10,087 nt of DNA, taken from Candidatus Altarchaeota archaeon (GTDB lineage: Archaea > Altiarchaeota > Altiarchaeia > IMC4 > QMZM01). This document shows positions 1-7,328 of the stretch, piece after piece (positions within the stretch are counted from its first letter, which is position 1; every line of letters begins with the position of its first letter). The position numbers and the translations under genes are program-made. The stretch is from contig WALD01000103.1 in NCBI GenBank assembly GCA_015523055.1, forward strand, positions 1 to 10,087, read 5' to 3'. Below the pieces are notes generated by a model, which did not search any database, had not been told where the DNA came from, and saw only the letters and a list, made by a program, of their open reading frames with translations.

Positions 1-146
1 AGAGCAACCATAAAGCCACCAAAACTCAGTAGTGCCTTTGACCTCATAATAGCAATTGGCGTTCCCATGGATGCGGCGATTATGGACATCATGATTATCG
101 ATATGCCAATCACAATCGCACCATAACCTGTCATAGTATATCTCAT
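1..146 (-). CDS. small hydrophobic membrane protein, N-terminal part only
   Basis: An open frame runs leftward from an ATG at 146 to the window edge, giving 48 residues beginning MRYTMTGYGAIVIG. Residues about 7-27 are almost all hydrophobic or small (Ile, Met, Ala, Gly, Ser) and would form a membrane segment. A short break with Thr-Pro and Arg-Ser-Lys follows, and then a second hydrophobic stretch (LLSFGGFMVA) begins. A second in-frame ATG at 134 is a possible alternative start. The gene lies 69 nt downstream of the hisA stop on the same strand, with AT-rich sequence between, so it may have its own promoter. I do not recognise the family; only topology can be suggested. There is no clear Shine-Dalgarno sequence; GGAA lies about 11 nt upstream of the ATG. 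Confidence 0.6.
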   Translation of the reverse strand, partial: MRYTMTGYGAIVIGISIIMMSIIAASMGTPIAIMRSKALLSFGGFMVA

Positions 147-174
147 TTTATATCGTTCCAGGTAATGCAACATA

Positions 175-190
175 GGTTATTTATTAATTT
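175..190 (-). promoter_or_regulatory. possible TATA region for the leftmost membrane-protein gene
   Basis: On the minus strand this AT-rich stretch reads AAATTAATAAATAACC. It lies about 30-40 nt before the ATG at 146, a fitting distance for a short-leader archaeal transcript. The call rests only on base composition and spacing. Confidence 0.3.
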
Positions 191-205
191 AACTGACTTC
201 CCTAT

Positions 206-210
206 AAAAA
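206..210 (-). terminator. possible T-run terminator after hisA
   Basis: Five Ts on the minus strand begin 5 nt past the hisA TAG stop. Archaeal transcription can end at short T-runs without a hairpin, and none is obvious here. The run is short, so support is weak. Confidence 0.25.
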
Positions 211-215
211 CCTTT

Positions 216-911
216 CTATTTCAGCTTTATGTGGCCTTCATACAGCGCTTTTCCAAGAACGATGCCCCAGACACCAATATTGTCCAGAACCCCCATATCC
301 TTTTCGCTGGATATCCCACCAGAAACGATCAGGGGCTTCTCTGCAGAGGATAAAACCCTCTTTATAGACTCCACATTAATCCCCTCCATTCTCCCCTCAG
401 CATTCACATCTGTATAAAGAAAGCCCCAGACCAGCCCTCCAGCCTTCTTCATAAACCCCCCTGCCTTTAGCTCGGTCTTCTCCTGCCAGCCTTTGACAAC
501 CACCTTCCCGTCTTTTGAATCGACAGCAGCGATGACTCTCTCTCTGAAATTCTGGTTCAGTTCCTTCAGAATTTCAAATTCATTGAAATAATCCCTGACT
601 GCTAATGTCCCTAAAATTACCCTCTCAATGTCAGAATTAAGAAGGAATTCTGCCTTCTCCATGCTTCTGATACCCCCCCCAAAATGTATCGGCACATCAA
701 CGGAGTGGGCTATATCAAGCACAATCTCTGTATTATCCCCCCTGCCAAGAGCGGCATCCAGATCAACCACATGAAGAATCTCCGCCCCTTTGGATACCCA
801 CCTCTCTGCCATAGCGACAGGATTTCCGTAGCTCTTCTTAGTCTCTGGCTTTCCTCCAACGAGCTGCACACACTCTCCATCCATTATATCTACTGCAGGG
901 ATAATCTTCAT
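216..911 (-). CDS. hisA: HisA, ProFAR isomerase (histidine biosynthesis)
   Basis: A 231-residue (beta/alpha)8-barrel protein matching HisA, which converts ProFAR to PRFAR in the cytoplasmic histidine pathway. The family start MKIIPAVDIMDG is present with the catalytic Asp8. Asp131 lies in AAVDSKDG, followed by the HisA-typical GW at 141-142. The second-half acid is Asp168 in YTDVNAEGRMEG; bacterial enzymes usually have RDG where this has AEG. Phosphate-binding loops are GGGIR (78-82) and SGGIS (197-201). The length is near the usual 230-245. The ATG overlaps the TGA of the upstream FAH-family gene as ATGA, so translation is probably coupled. No other his gene is in the window, so it sits apart from any histidine cluster here. 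Histidine synthesis is the best call; a side reaction on a related sugar-phosphate cannot be excluded. Confidence 0.93.
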   Translation of the reverse strand: MKIIPAVDIMDGECVQLVGGKPETKKSYGNPVAMAERWVSKGAEILHVVDLDAALGRGDNTEIVLDIAHSVDVPIHFGGGIRSMEKAEFLLNSDIERVILGTLAVRDYFNEFEILKELNQNFRERVIAAVDSKDGKVVVKGWQEKTELKAGGFMKKAGGLVWGFLYTDVNAEGRMEGINVESIKRVLSSAEKPLIVSGGISSEKDMGVLDNIGVWGIVLGKALYEGHIKLK

Positions 912-1660
912 TTCTTCCTTACGAAATTTCTTAATATTCCAATTCCCTCAATCTCAACCTCGACGACATCGCCGTCTTCCAGTTTCCCGACTCCGGGAAC
1001 GGTTCCTGTAGCTATCAGATCCCCCTGCTCCAGAGTCATGAATTTACTGGCAAACCTTACGCATTCATTCGGAGAGTATATCATCTTCCCTGTCGTTGAG
1101 TCCTGCCTTAATTCATCGTTAACTCTGCATTGAATTCTTAAATTCCTGACATCCAGCTCCGTATTTACGCAGGGCCCTACGGGGCAGAATCCCGGAAAGC
1201 TTTTAGACGGGCTCCATTGAATCATCTTGTGTTCAATATCCCTCGCAGTCACATCATTAACTATTGTATAACCAAGAATATGCTCCGCAGGCTTCTCAAT
1301 CCTGTGGCCTCCCTTGCCAATGATGATTCCTAACTCCGCCTCATGCTCTACCCTCCCCGAGATTTCAGGTAGTAATATCTCTTTCCCGTGACCTGTAACA
1401 CTATTCGCAGCCATGAGAGTGATGGTCGGCTCATTCGTTGCTATATCCTTTAGTTCGTCCCTATGCTTCATAAAATTAAATCCGATGCCCACTATATTCG
1501 TTGGTTGAGTTGGAGGGAGAAATTCCACCTCATCCTCTCTGTAAATCTTTCCAGTCTCTTTTTTGGGATTAAATAAATCTCCATCTATCTCTCTAATTTC
1601 ATTATCGGAATAAATTCCAAACCTTTCCTTCCCGCCGGAATTAAACCTGCATAGCCTCAT
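908..1660 (-). CDS. fumarylacetoacetate hydrolase family protein (FAHD1-like)
   Basis: A 250-residue cytoplasmic enzyme of the FAH superfamily, whose members hydrolyse or decarboxylate beta-dicarbonyl acids such as acylpyruvates and oxaloacetate using Mg2+ or Mn2+. Metal ligands are visible as Glu107 and Glu109 in HEAELGIIIGK and Asp136 in VNDVTARD. The His-x2-Glu dyad of FAHD1-type enzymes appears as His66/Glu69 in NFMKHRDE, and the substrate Lys as Lys153 in WSPSKSF. The C-terminal TGTVPGVG (218-225) matches the family TGTPxGVG turn. The first ~50 residues form the small N-terminal domain. The ATG at 1660 lies inside the end of the radical SAM gene (20-nt overlap), and its stop overlaps the hisA ATG. 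The substrate is not determinable; neither tRNA modification nor histidine synthesis requires this chemistry by established knowledge. A house-cleaning role on oxaloacetate or acylpyruvate is an inference from the family. Confidence 0.88.
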   Translation of the reverse strand: MRLCRFNSGGKERFGIYSDNEIREIDGDLFNPKKETGKIYREDEVEFLPPTQPTNIVGIGFNFMKHRDELKDIATNEPTITLMAANSVTGHGKEILLPEISGRVEHEAELGIIIGKGGHRIEKPAEHILGYTIVNDVTARDIEHKMIQWSPSKSFPGFCPVGPCVNTELDVRNLRIQCRVNDELRQDSTTGKMIYSPNECVRFASKFMTLEQGDLIATGTVPGVGKLEDGDVVEVEIEGIGILRNFVRKK

Positions 1661-2945
1661 TCTTCAAACCCATTTCGAGGTCGGAGAGCGCCTCCACCGA
1701 CTGAAGAGGCCTCTTCTTATCTTTAATCTTGTTATATGTTTTCTTTGATAGTAAGTTGATGAGTTTTATACGCAAGGAATTGCAGGCCATCTCCAGCGCC
1801 CTATAACTCTCTGAATCATACCTCAGGAAGCATAGGACCTTCTCATAGCCATGCGTCTTCAGGTAATTCTCTATCCTTCTGGAAGTCACCTCTATGTACC
1901 TCCTTTTTATCTCTTCCGTCTCCTGCAGTTCGTCCCAGTCGTATGCGTTGAATGGATAAAAATTCTCGAATTCCCTCGGAACAATTCCTGCATTACTCAG
2001 CATCACCTCGTGAATTCTGCCCCTCAACCCCAATTTATCAACCCTTGCAATTATCCCCTGGTGCGTCTCGGACTCTGAGTAGGGCTTCTTATGGGAGCAG
2101 GGTAGGAACAGCACAATCCCCTTCTGTGGGTTATACCATCTAACAAGATAGTCCTGCCAGACCTCAAAATGCGGATGCGTGAGAAAATTCTCCCCTACCC
2201 CAGTCAAATTCTCTCTAATCTCCCCTGGAAATTTCGGTATGAATCGGAAGGTTTCAATATCCAATTCAATCCTCGGTTTGCCCTTCCACTTCTCAACAAC
2301 CCGGGAGAATTCTTCTCTGCTGAGGAAATTCCACTCACCCCTTAACCACATATCAAACAGCGGGCAGTTGCTGTGAGGCAGTAGATTTATAAGCACGACG
2401 GAATCTGAATATCTGAGAGCGTAATCCACAGACTTATCAAGCTCCGTTTCCATATCTCTGATGAAGGGCAGATTCACTAGGAGGTATGTCCTTACCAAAC
2501 CCCCTGCCGCCTGCACCTTTCTGGCAGCACTCTCAAAATCCGCAACCGCAAACCCCTTGTCTATCCTCTCAAGAATTTTATCGTTCGCAATCTCAAGACC
2601 GATCGCAATTTCAAAATCAACACCCCTGAATTCATTCAACCTCTCATTGGTTATAAATTCCGGCCTTGATTCAACAGTAAGCTTCTTCACTCCATTCTTC
2701 ATACACATGCTGATAAAATACCTCCTCGCCTCCTCCGGAATCTGTTTATCGTCCAGCCAGCTTCCTGAGATAAAGACCTTCACCCACTTCTCTCCATTAA
2801 GCATAGAAAAGAATGAGTCAAATTCCCTCTTAAGCCTCTCCACGGTTGGATTCTTACCGTGAATTCTTCCATAACCACAGAACAGGCATTTTCCCCATGC
2901 ACAAGCACCCGAACTCAGAAAAAGAGATTTAACTGGATATGTCAT
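1641..2945 (-). CDS. archaeosine synthase fusion: RaSEA radical SAM domain + ArcS core domain
   Basis: A 434-residue protein with two recognisable parts. Residues ~1-250 are a RaSEA-type radical SAM domain: Cys15, Cys20 and Cys23 (CAWGKCLFC, CX4CX2C) for the 4Fe-4S cluster, then FISGSWLDD (58-66), VESRPEF (91-97) and IGLEIANDKILERIDKGF (115-132), all family hallmarks. Residues ~255-400 carry PCSHKKPYSESETH at 282-295, exactly the PC-X3-KPY-X2-S-X2-H signature of the ArcS core. By established knowledge ArcS attaches lysine to preQ0 at position 15 of tRNA and RaSEA cleaves the adduct to archaeosine; here both sit in one chain. The TGT-like and PUA parts of full-length ArcS are absent, so tRNA docking must come from elsewhere or from this compact form. 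The ATG overlaps the upstream coiled-coil stop as ATGA. The function call is strong; full two-step activity is inference. Confidence 0.9.
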   Translation of the reverse strand: MTYPVKSLFLSSGACAWGKCLFCGYGRIHGKNPTVERLKREFDSFFSMLNGEKWVKVFISGSWLDDKQIPEEARRYFISMCMKNGVKKLTVESRPEFITNERLNEFRGVDFEIAIGLEIANDKILERIDKGFAVADFESAARKVQAAGGLVRTYLLVNLPFIRDMETELDKSVDYALRYSDSVVLINLLPHSNCPLFDMWLRGEWNFLSREEFSRVVEKWKGKPRIELDIETFRFIPKFPGEIRENLTGVGENFLTHPHFEVWQDYLVRWYNPQKGIVLFLPCSHKKPYSESETHQGIIARVDKLGLRGRIHEVMLSNAGIVPREFENFYPFNAYDWDELQETEEIKRRYIEVTSRRIENYLKTHGYEKVLCFLRYDSESYRALEMACNSLRIKLINLLSKKTYNKIKDKKRPLQSVEALSDLEMGLKNEAMQV

Positions 2946-4285
2946 TCCTCAACATTCCCCTGCCTTGCTTTTTCATCCCTCCTCAACCTTTCAAGCTCCT
3001 CCCTGACTCTTTTAATCTTTTCATCCTCCTCGGCTTTCTTGACCCTCTTGAGGGTATCTTTTGTGAGAGTAAGATCTATTCCTCCAAGAAACCTTGGATG
3101 CACCTCAATCATGCCCCTGTTCCTTAATTCATCAGCCCATTCATTAACCTCCTTCTCGGTAACATTGAGCAATTCCATAGCCTTTTTCATCTTTATTGTT
3201 CTCTTTCTCTTAATCAATTCAAAGAGGTCGTCCGCACCTATCTCCCTTTCATTCTTCAGCTCCTTTACCTCTTTACCGACTATCTCCTTCTTTAACCTCT
3301 CTGCTATTTCCTCATCCGATTGACTCTTTTTCTTTCCAGCCGGGCCGGGAGGCAACTCTTCGGGGGGCGCTTCTTCCTTAAGTGGCTCTGGGAGAACCTC
3401 CTTCAGAGGAGCTTCTTCCTCAACGGCCTGCTCTTTTACAGGTTCAGTAGCCTTTTCTTCGGGTGGAGCTTCCTCAGGCACTTCTTCAATCTCCTCAGCA
3501 ACCTCCTCTTCGGGTGGAGCTTCCTCAGGCACTTCTTCAATCTCCTCAGCAACCTCCTCCTCTACAGGCTCAGCAGCCTTTTCTTCGGGCACCTCTTCCT
3601 TAACCCCCTCATCACCCTCAATGAGAAGGCCTTCAAGCCGCTTTGCCTCCTTTTTCAGATCGTCCTCTATCTCGCTAAGGCGCTTCTCCTCTGCTTCCAT
3701 CTCTCTCTCCTTTCTCTTCAGCTCATCCCTTTTCTTTTCAAGATTTACCTTTTCCTTTTTGAGCTTCGTTTCCCTGACCCTAAGACTGTCTTCCTTAGCC
3801 TCGATAGACCGCCTCACATCCTCAATCTCCTTGCGCTCCTTTTCAACCTCGAGAAGAGATATCCTGCTCCTTTCCACATCTTCTTCTTTCTCCTTAACCC
3901 TTTCCTCTCTGGCTCTTAATTCTGATTCCCTTGCCTCAATCCTCTTTCTTGCTTTTTCCAGCTCCTCACGCTCTTTATTGACCCTGACCTCTTTCTTCTT
4001 CAATGATTCTTCCTTTTTTTTCAATTCAAGCTCAGCATTCTCCTTCTTAGGTTTCATACTCTCCAGAGAATATTTCTGTCTTTCCAGATCCCTCTCCATT
4101 TTCATAAGCTCTGCCCTTCTCTTCTCCAGGTCCATCTCCTCATCGAAGAACATCTCTATATCCTCCTTTTCTTCTCTGAGCTTCTCCTCCTTCCTCTTGA
4201 GCTCTATCTCCTTCCTTCTCAACCTCTCCTCCCTCTCCTGGAGTTCCTTCTCCCTGTCTGTCGGTTTTTGAGTGCCTTCTACCAT
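2942..4285 (-). CDS. long coiled-coil protein with acidic Pro/Glu linker and C-terminal winged-helix-like domain
   Basis: A 447-residue highly charged protein with no signal peptide. Residues ~10-222 are an almost unbroken Glu/Lys/Arg-rich coiled coil, with a short hydrophobic break at MFFDEEM (45-51) and a near-repeat of phrases such as REERVKEKEED. Residues ~223-318 form an acidic, Pro-rich linker with two tandem copies of a 17-residue unit (EVAEEIEEVPEEAPPEE, 244-277). Residues ~325-415 look folded: helices around DDLFELIKRKRTIKMKKAMELL and VTEKEVNEWADELRNRGMIEVH, then a hairpin with GGIDLTLT, which resembles a winged helix-turn-helix. A charged helix ends the chain. It is first in the unit that leads into the archaeosine gene, with a 4-nt overlap. 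I do not recognise a named family; a scaffold or chromatin/RNA-tethering role is only a guess from architecture. Confidence 0.85.
   Translation of the reverse strand: MVEGTQKPTDREKELQEREERLRRKEIELKRKEEKLREEKEDIEMFFDEEMDLEKRRAELMKMERDLERQKYSLESMKPKKENAELELKKKEESLKKKEVRVNKEREELEKARKRIEARESELRAREERVKEKEEDVERSRISLLEVEKERKEIEDVRRSIEAKEDSLRVRETKLKKEKVNLEKKRDELKRKEREMEAEEKRLSEIEDDLKKEAKRLEGLLIEGDEGVKEEVPEEKAAEPVEEEVAEEIEEVPEEAPPEEEVAEEIEEVPEEAPPEEKATEPVKEQAVEEEAPLKEVLPEPLKEEAPPEELPPGPAGKKKSQSDEEIAERLKKEIVGKEVKELKNEREIGADDLFELIKRKRTIKMKKAMELLNVTEKEVNEWADELRNRGMIEVHPRFLGGIDLTLTKDTLKRVKKAEEDEKIKRVREELERLRRDEKARQGNVEE
3456..3559 (-). repeat. two-copy tandem repeat, 51-nt period, inside the coiled-coil gene
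   Basis: Positions 3456-3508 and 3507-3559 are identical over 53 nt at a spacing of 51 nt. The period is 17 codons, so the frame is kept and the unit EVAEEIEEVPEEAPPEE is duplicated in the linker. Perfect identity at the DNA level points to a recent duplication, and looser PEEAPPEE/KEEAPPEE echoes continue on the C-terminal side. Confidence 0.93.
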
Positions 4286-4318
4286 TTTAAGGATTAATTA
4301 ATCTTTATCTTCTGAATA

Positions 4319-4326
4319 TTTATATA
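4319..4326 (-). promoter_or_regulatory. TATA box for the coiled-coil / archaeosine / FAH / hisA unit
   Basis: The minus strand reads GTATATAAA here, a good match to the archaeal TATA element. It is 33-41 nt upstream of the ATG at 4285, which predicts a transcript with a leader of roughly 10 nt. There is no Shine-Dalgarno sequence before that ATG (TCCTTAAAATG), consistent with a near-leaderless message. It lies in the only clear gap between the Hef gene and the coiled-coil gene. Confidence 0.6.
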
Positions 4327-4333
4327 CATTCCA

Positions 4334-6541
4334 TCACTTCTTTCCGGTGTATCTGCTTCTTACAATCCTGCTAATCTCTTCTGCCTTTCCTTTACCTATA
4401 GCCTCAATCTTCATCAGCTCCTTCTCTGAGGCATTAACAACCCCTTTAACGCTCTTGAATTTCTCCAAGAGCCTCTTTGCAAGAACTGCCGAAACATTTG
4501 GTAGGGACTCTATGATGTAGCGCTGCCTCTCCTCAAGCAGGAGCGGCTTCTTCTCCCCTCTCAACACTACCTCTCTTCCTTCATAATCCTGCTCCCTCTT
4601 GGCAACAGTATATAAAAAGTTGGCTGTATCTTCCTCATCCCTGCTGGGGATTACAGAAATTCCAAAATTTACCGCAAGGGCAGCGAGAGCACCCCTAATA
4701 GCGTTGGGGTGAACATCTCTCAACGAATAGAGGTCACCCTCACCCTCAATTATGAGTATTGGAATCTCAAAATTGCTTGATAATTCCCTTGCCTGCGTAA
4801 GCAATCTCCTATCAATTATGGACTGAACAAAGTCCGCCTGTGTCTTCCTCTCGCAGCACACCCTATCACTCAGAATGAAATCTCCCACCGGCAACTGCCT
4901 CAATTCAACCCTCGCTTTATCCCTCAGAACCTTAAGAATTCTCGCATTTCTTTCTCTGACATCGACATATATCCCTATCTCCCCTTCCCGATTATTCTTG
5001 TCCTTGAACTGATACTTGAGAAGGCTCTGTTGCCCTGCATCTCTGTCAATGTCGTCTCTCATCTCCCTGACAAGTTTCCCCATTCTCCTCTCTTTATGGA
5101 GTGAAGACCAGTAATACGCCTCATCTCGGGTCCCTTTAGCCATTAAAACAAAGACTTTCCCGGCCCTGCTCCTTCCGGTTCTGCCTCTCCTCTGAATCGT
5201 CCTTATCTCTGATGGAACCGGCTCGTAGAATATAACTATATCAACCCGGGGAATATCAATACCCTCCTCTGCAACAGAGGTAGCAACCAGAGCAGTATAT
5301 CTGCCTTCTTTAAAATTCTCAAGAATTCTGACCTGCTCCTTCTGCGTCATTCCTTTCTTATTGCCTCTGGAGGCCTGCCCTATGAATTCATGTGCAAGGA
5401 TGTCATTCTCGTTCAGCCTCTCAATTATCTTGTTGACAGAGTCCCTATACTGAGTGAAGACTATGATTTTCTTGTCCTTGTGCTCCTTCACAACCCTGAC
5501 AAGCTCATCCACCTTTGGATGCTCGACGCCCATCACCCTCAAATCATGCACCACCTTTACAAGATTCTTCATCCTCTCGTCCATGAATAATCTTTTAATT
5601 GCCCTGCTCCTCTGTTTCTGCAACCTCTCAAGATAACTTTCAAGGGCTGATATCCCCTGGGTCTCCAGAAGCTCCAAAGCATGGCTTATCTTCATAGCCG
5701 ATGCTACCAGTGAGGCAGGAACATAAGAGTCCATTCCAATTGAAATCTCCTTCCTTATATCAGACTGCAGTTTAAGAAGAATTCTCTTGTTTATGGAGGA
5801 AAGATTTGCAGTCTTGAGATATTGCATTTTTTTCAACTCCCTTATGTCGTCCCTCAAAATGTCCTCTATTATCCTCCTGACTTTCTTGAATTCCCCCGGT
5901 AATTCAACCCTCAGCCACTCAACCTTCAACCCTTGTATATGTGGTTTAACATCGGCATCATGATCTGTCCTGGCTTCAACCCTCTCAATAAAAAGGTTCT
6001 TTTTTATAGCCTCGACTGTCTCCCTGTCAGCGCTCGGCGAAGCGGTAAGTCCCATAATCAGCGGCTCTTTAGACACCTTCATATACTCTTCCGCTATGGC
6101 AACATAGGCATAGTTCCCAACAGCGCGATGACTCTCATCGAATATAATGAGGCTGACATCCTTCAGGTCAAGCCCTCTGTAGAGGTCATTCTCTATCGTC
6201 TGCGGGGTGGAAAAAATCATCTGATTGGAATTCCATAATTCCTTCCTCCTTGAAATGGCATCCATTCCAGTAATTGCAACCATTCCCATGGGAGTGAGAA
6301 TTCCCCTGAGGGTTTTTTCGTGCTGGACAACAAGCGGCCTCGTCGGAGCCAGAAACAACACCTTGGAGTCGGGGAATTTATACAGTCTATGAGCCGCAAC
6401 CATCGCCGCGATTATCGTTTTTCCCAGCCCTGTTGGTAAAACAACGAGGGTATTCTTATCTATCGCCCTTGCAACAATCGCTTCCTGATAGCTCCTCAGA
6501 TTTATAACCCCTGATTTAACAAGCGGATGCTTAACGTGCAT
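4334..6541 (-). CDS. hef: Hef, fork-processing helicase-nuclease (XPF family)
   Basis: A 735-residue protein with a superfamily 2 helicase followed by an XPF-type nuclease and tandem HhH, the Hef layout. Hef acts on branched DNA at stalled replication forks. Helicase motifs: PTGLGKT (36-42, ATP), DESH (135-138), TAS (166-168) and QRRGRTGR (450-457); a helical insert lies between the RecA-like lobes at about 220-330. Nuclease: VDVRE with Asp527, then ERKTQAD (564-570), the ERK-X3-D active site. HhH motifs lie around 678-727 (ESLPNVSAVLAKRLL and KIEAIGKGKAEEI). All catalytic residues checked are present. I chose the ATG at 6541 over the in-frame TTG at 6556 because GGGAG lies 8 nt before it, inside the end of the prephenate dehydratase gene, whose TAA precedes the ATG by one base. 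It is the last gene of the chorismate mutase unit. Confidence 0.96.
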   Translation of the reverse strand: MHVKHPLVKSGVINLRSYQEAIVARAIDKNTLVVLPTGLGKTIIAAMVAAHRLYKFPDSKVLFLAPTRPLVVQHEKTLRGILTPMGMVAITGMDAISRRKELWNSNQMIFSTPQTIENDLYRGLDLKDVSLIIFDESHRAVGNYAYVAIAEEYMKVSKEPLIMGLTASPSADRETVEAIKKNLFIERVEARTDHDADVKPHIQGLKVEWLRVELPGEFKKVRRIIEDILRDDIRELKKMQYLKTANLSSINKRILLKLQSDIRKEISIGMDSYVPASLVASAMKISHALELLETQGISALESYLERLQKQRSRAIKRLFMDERMKNLVKVVHDLRVMGVEHPKVDELVRVVKEHKDKKIIVFTQYRDSVNKIIERLNENDILAHEFIGQASRGNKKGMTQKEQVRILENFKEGRYTALVATSVAEEGIDIPRVDIVIFYEPVPSEIRTIQRRGRTGRSRAGKVFVLMAKGTRDEAYYWSSLHKERRMGKLVREMRDDIDRDAGQQSLLKYQFKDKNNREGEIGIYVDVRERNARILKVLRDKARVELRQLPVGDFILSDRVCCERKTQADFVQSIIDRRLLTQARELSSNFEIPILIIEGEGDLYSLRDVHPNAIRGALAALAVNFGISVIPSRDEEDTANFLYTVAKREQDYEGREVVLRGEKKPLLLEERQRYIIESLPNVSAVLAKRLLEKFKSVKGVVNASEKELMKIEAIGKGKAEEISRIVRSRYTGKK

Positions 6542-6542
6542 T

Positions 6543-7328
6543 TTAGTAGCTCCCAAGAACCTTCAGAAAAGTAGTCTTCTTTTTGACAGAATCCATAACT
6601 CCTTTGATTTTCTCATCTCCCAGCGAGCCCTCAAAGTCGATAAAGAACAGGTATTCCCCCAACCTCTTTCTGGAAGGGCGGGATTCTATCCTCGTTAGAT
6701 TTATGCCGGAGTCAGCAAATTCCTTCAGAAATTTGTAAAGGGTGCCAGGCTCGTCTTTCAAGGCAACTATGATTGAGGTCTTCTTTCCCTTGTTTGAATT
6801 CTTTGATATCACAATGAAGCGAGTCTGACTCGGTGCATCCTCCACATTCTCCTCCATGATTTTGAGTTTGTAGAACCTTGCAGTCTCCTTAGAACCGATT
6901 GCTCCTCCCCCTTTGATATCCTTCACCTTCGCCATTGCAGCAGAAGTGCTTTCACTCCCCTGCAACTTTGCTCTGGGAAAATTCTCATGCAGGAAATTCC
7001 TGCATTGTGCCAGAGCATGGGGGTGGGAGAGTATCAGCCTGATGTCTTCCCTTTTGGTTTTGAAGGATGCAAGGCAGAGGTGTATGTCCATAATGATTTC
7101 CTTCCAGATATTCAGATTATAATCCAGCAGGCAATCCATTGTCACATTAACACTTCCCTCAAGGGAATTCTCAATTGCAACCACCCCGAATTCTACCCCC
7201 CGAGTCACTTTGTCGAAGACCTCATTAACGGTGTTGCAATAGACGAATTCCCCTCCGGGGAATACCTTCCTTGCAGCAATTTCCGTGAACGTGCCTCTGG
7301 GTCCGAGAACAGAGACATTACTCTTCAT
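6543..7328 (-). CDS. pheA: prephenate dehydratase with ACT domain (phenylalanine synthesis)
   Basis: A 261-residue enzyme converting prephenate to phenylpyruvate, the committed step to phenylalanine. The catalytic domain (1-~180) shows GPRGTFTE (9-16), ENSLEGSV (53-60), the STSAAM stretch (128-133) and DAPSQTRFIVI (164-174) with the catalytic Thr169-Arg170-Phe171. The ACT domain (~184-261) has the ligand-binding ESRPSRKRLGEYLFFID (215-231), so feedback inhibition by phenylalanine is expected. The start is the ATG at 7328 rather than the in-frame TTG at 7343; this overlaps the chorismate mutase stop by 11 nt and puts the conserved VLGPRGTFTE at the usual distance from the N-terminus. It is a stand-alone dehydratase with chorismate mutase as a separate overlapping gene, unlike the fused enterobacterial P-protein. 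Hef follows immediately. Confidence 0.95.
   Translation of the reverse strand: MKSNVSVLGPRGTFTEIAARKVFPGGEFVYCNTVNEVFDKVTRGVEFGVVAIENSLEGSVNVTMDCLLDYNLNIWKEIIMDIHLCLASFKTKREDIRLILSHPHALAQCRNFLHENFPRAKLQGSESTSAAMAKVKDIKGGGAIGSKETARFYKLKIMEENVEDAPSQTRFIVISKNSNKGKKTSIIVALKDEPGTLYKFLKEFADSGINLTRIESRPSRKRLGEYLFFIDFEGSLGDEKIKGVMDSVKKKTTFLKVLGSY

Noticed and set aside
3456..3559. Tandem repeat as a short CRISPR array
   Set aside because: The copies abut with no spacers and lie in frame within a coding sequence.
3320..4271. Two long plus-strand frames rich in Ser, Phe and Leu opposite the coiled-coil gene
   Set aside because: Glu/Lys codons read in reverse give Ser/Phe/Leu strings. The minus-strand protein has a TATA box, coupled stop and ordered domains, so these are shadows.
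6541..6556. TTG start for hef at 6556 (and likewise TTG at 7343 for pheA)
   Set aside because: Both are TTG codons inside the preceding gene. Nearby in-frame ATGs at 6541 and 7328 are preferred, and for hef the GGGAG ribosome site fits only the ATG.
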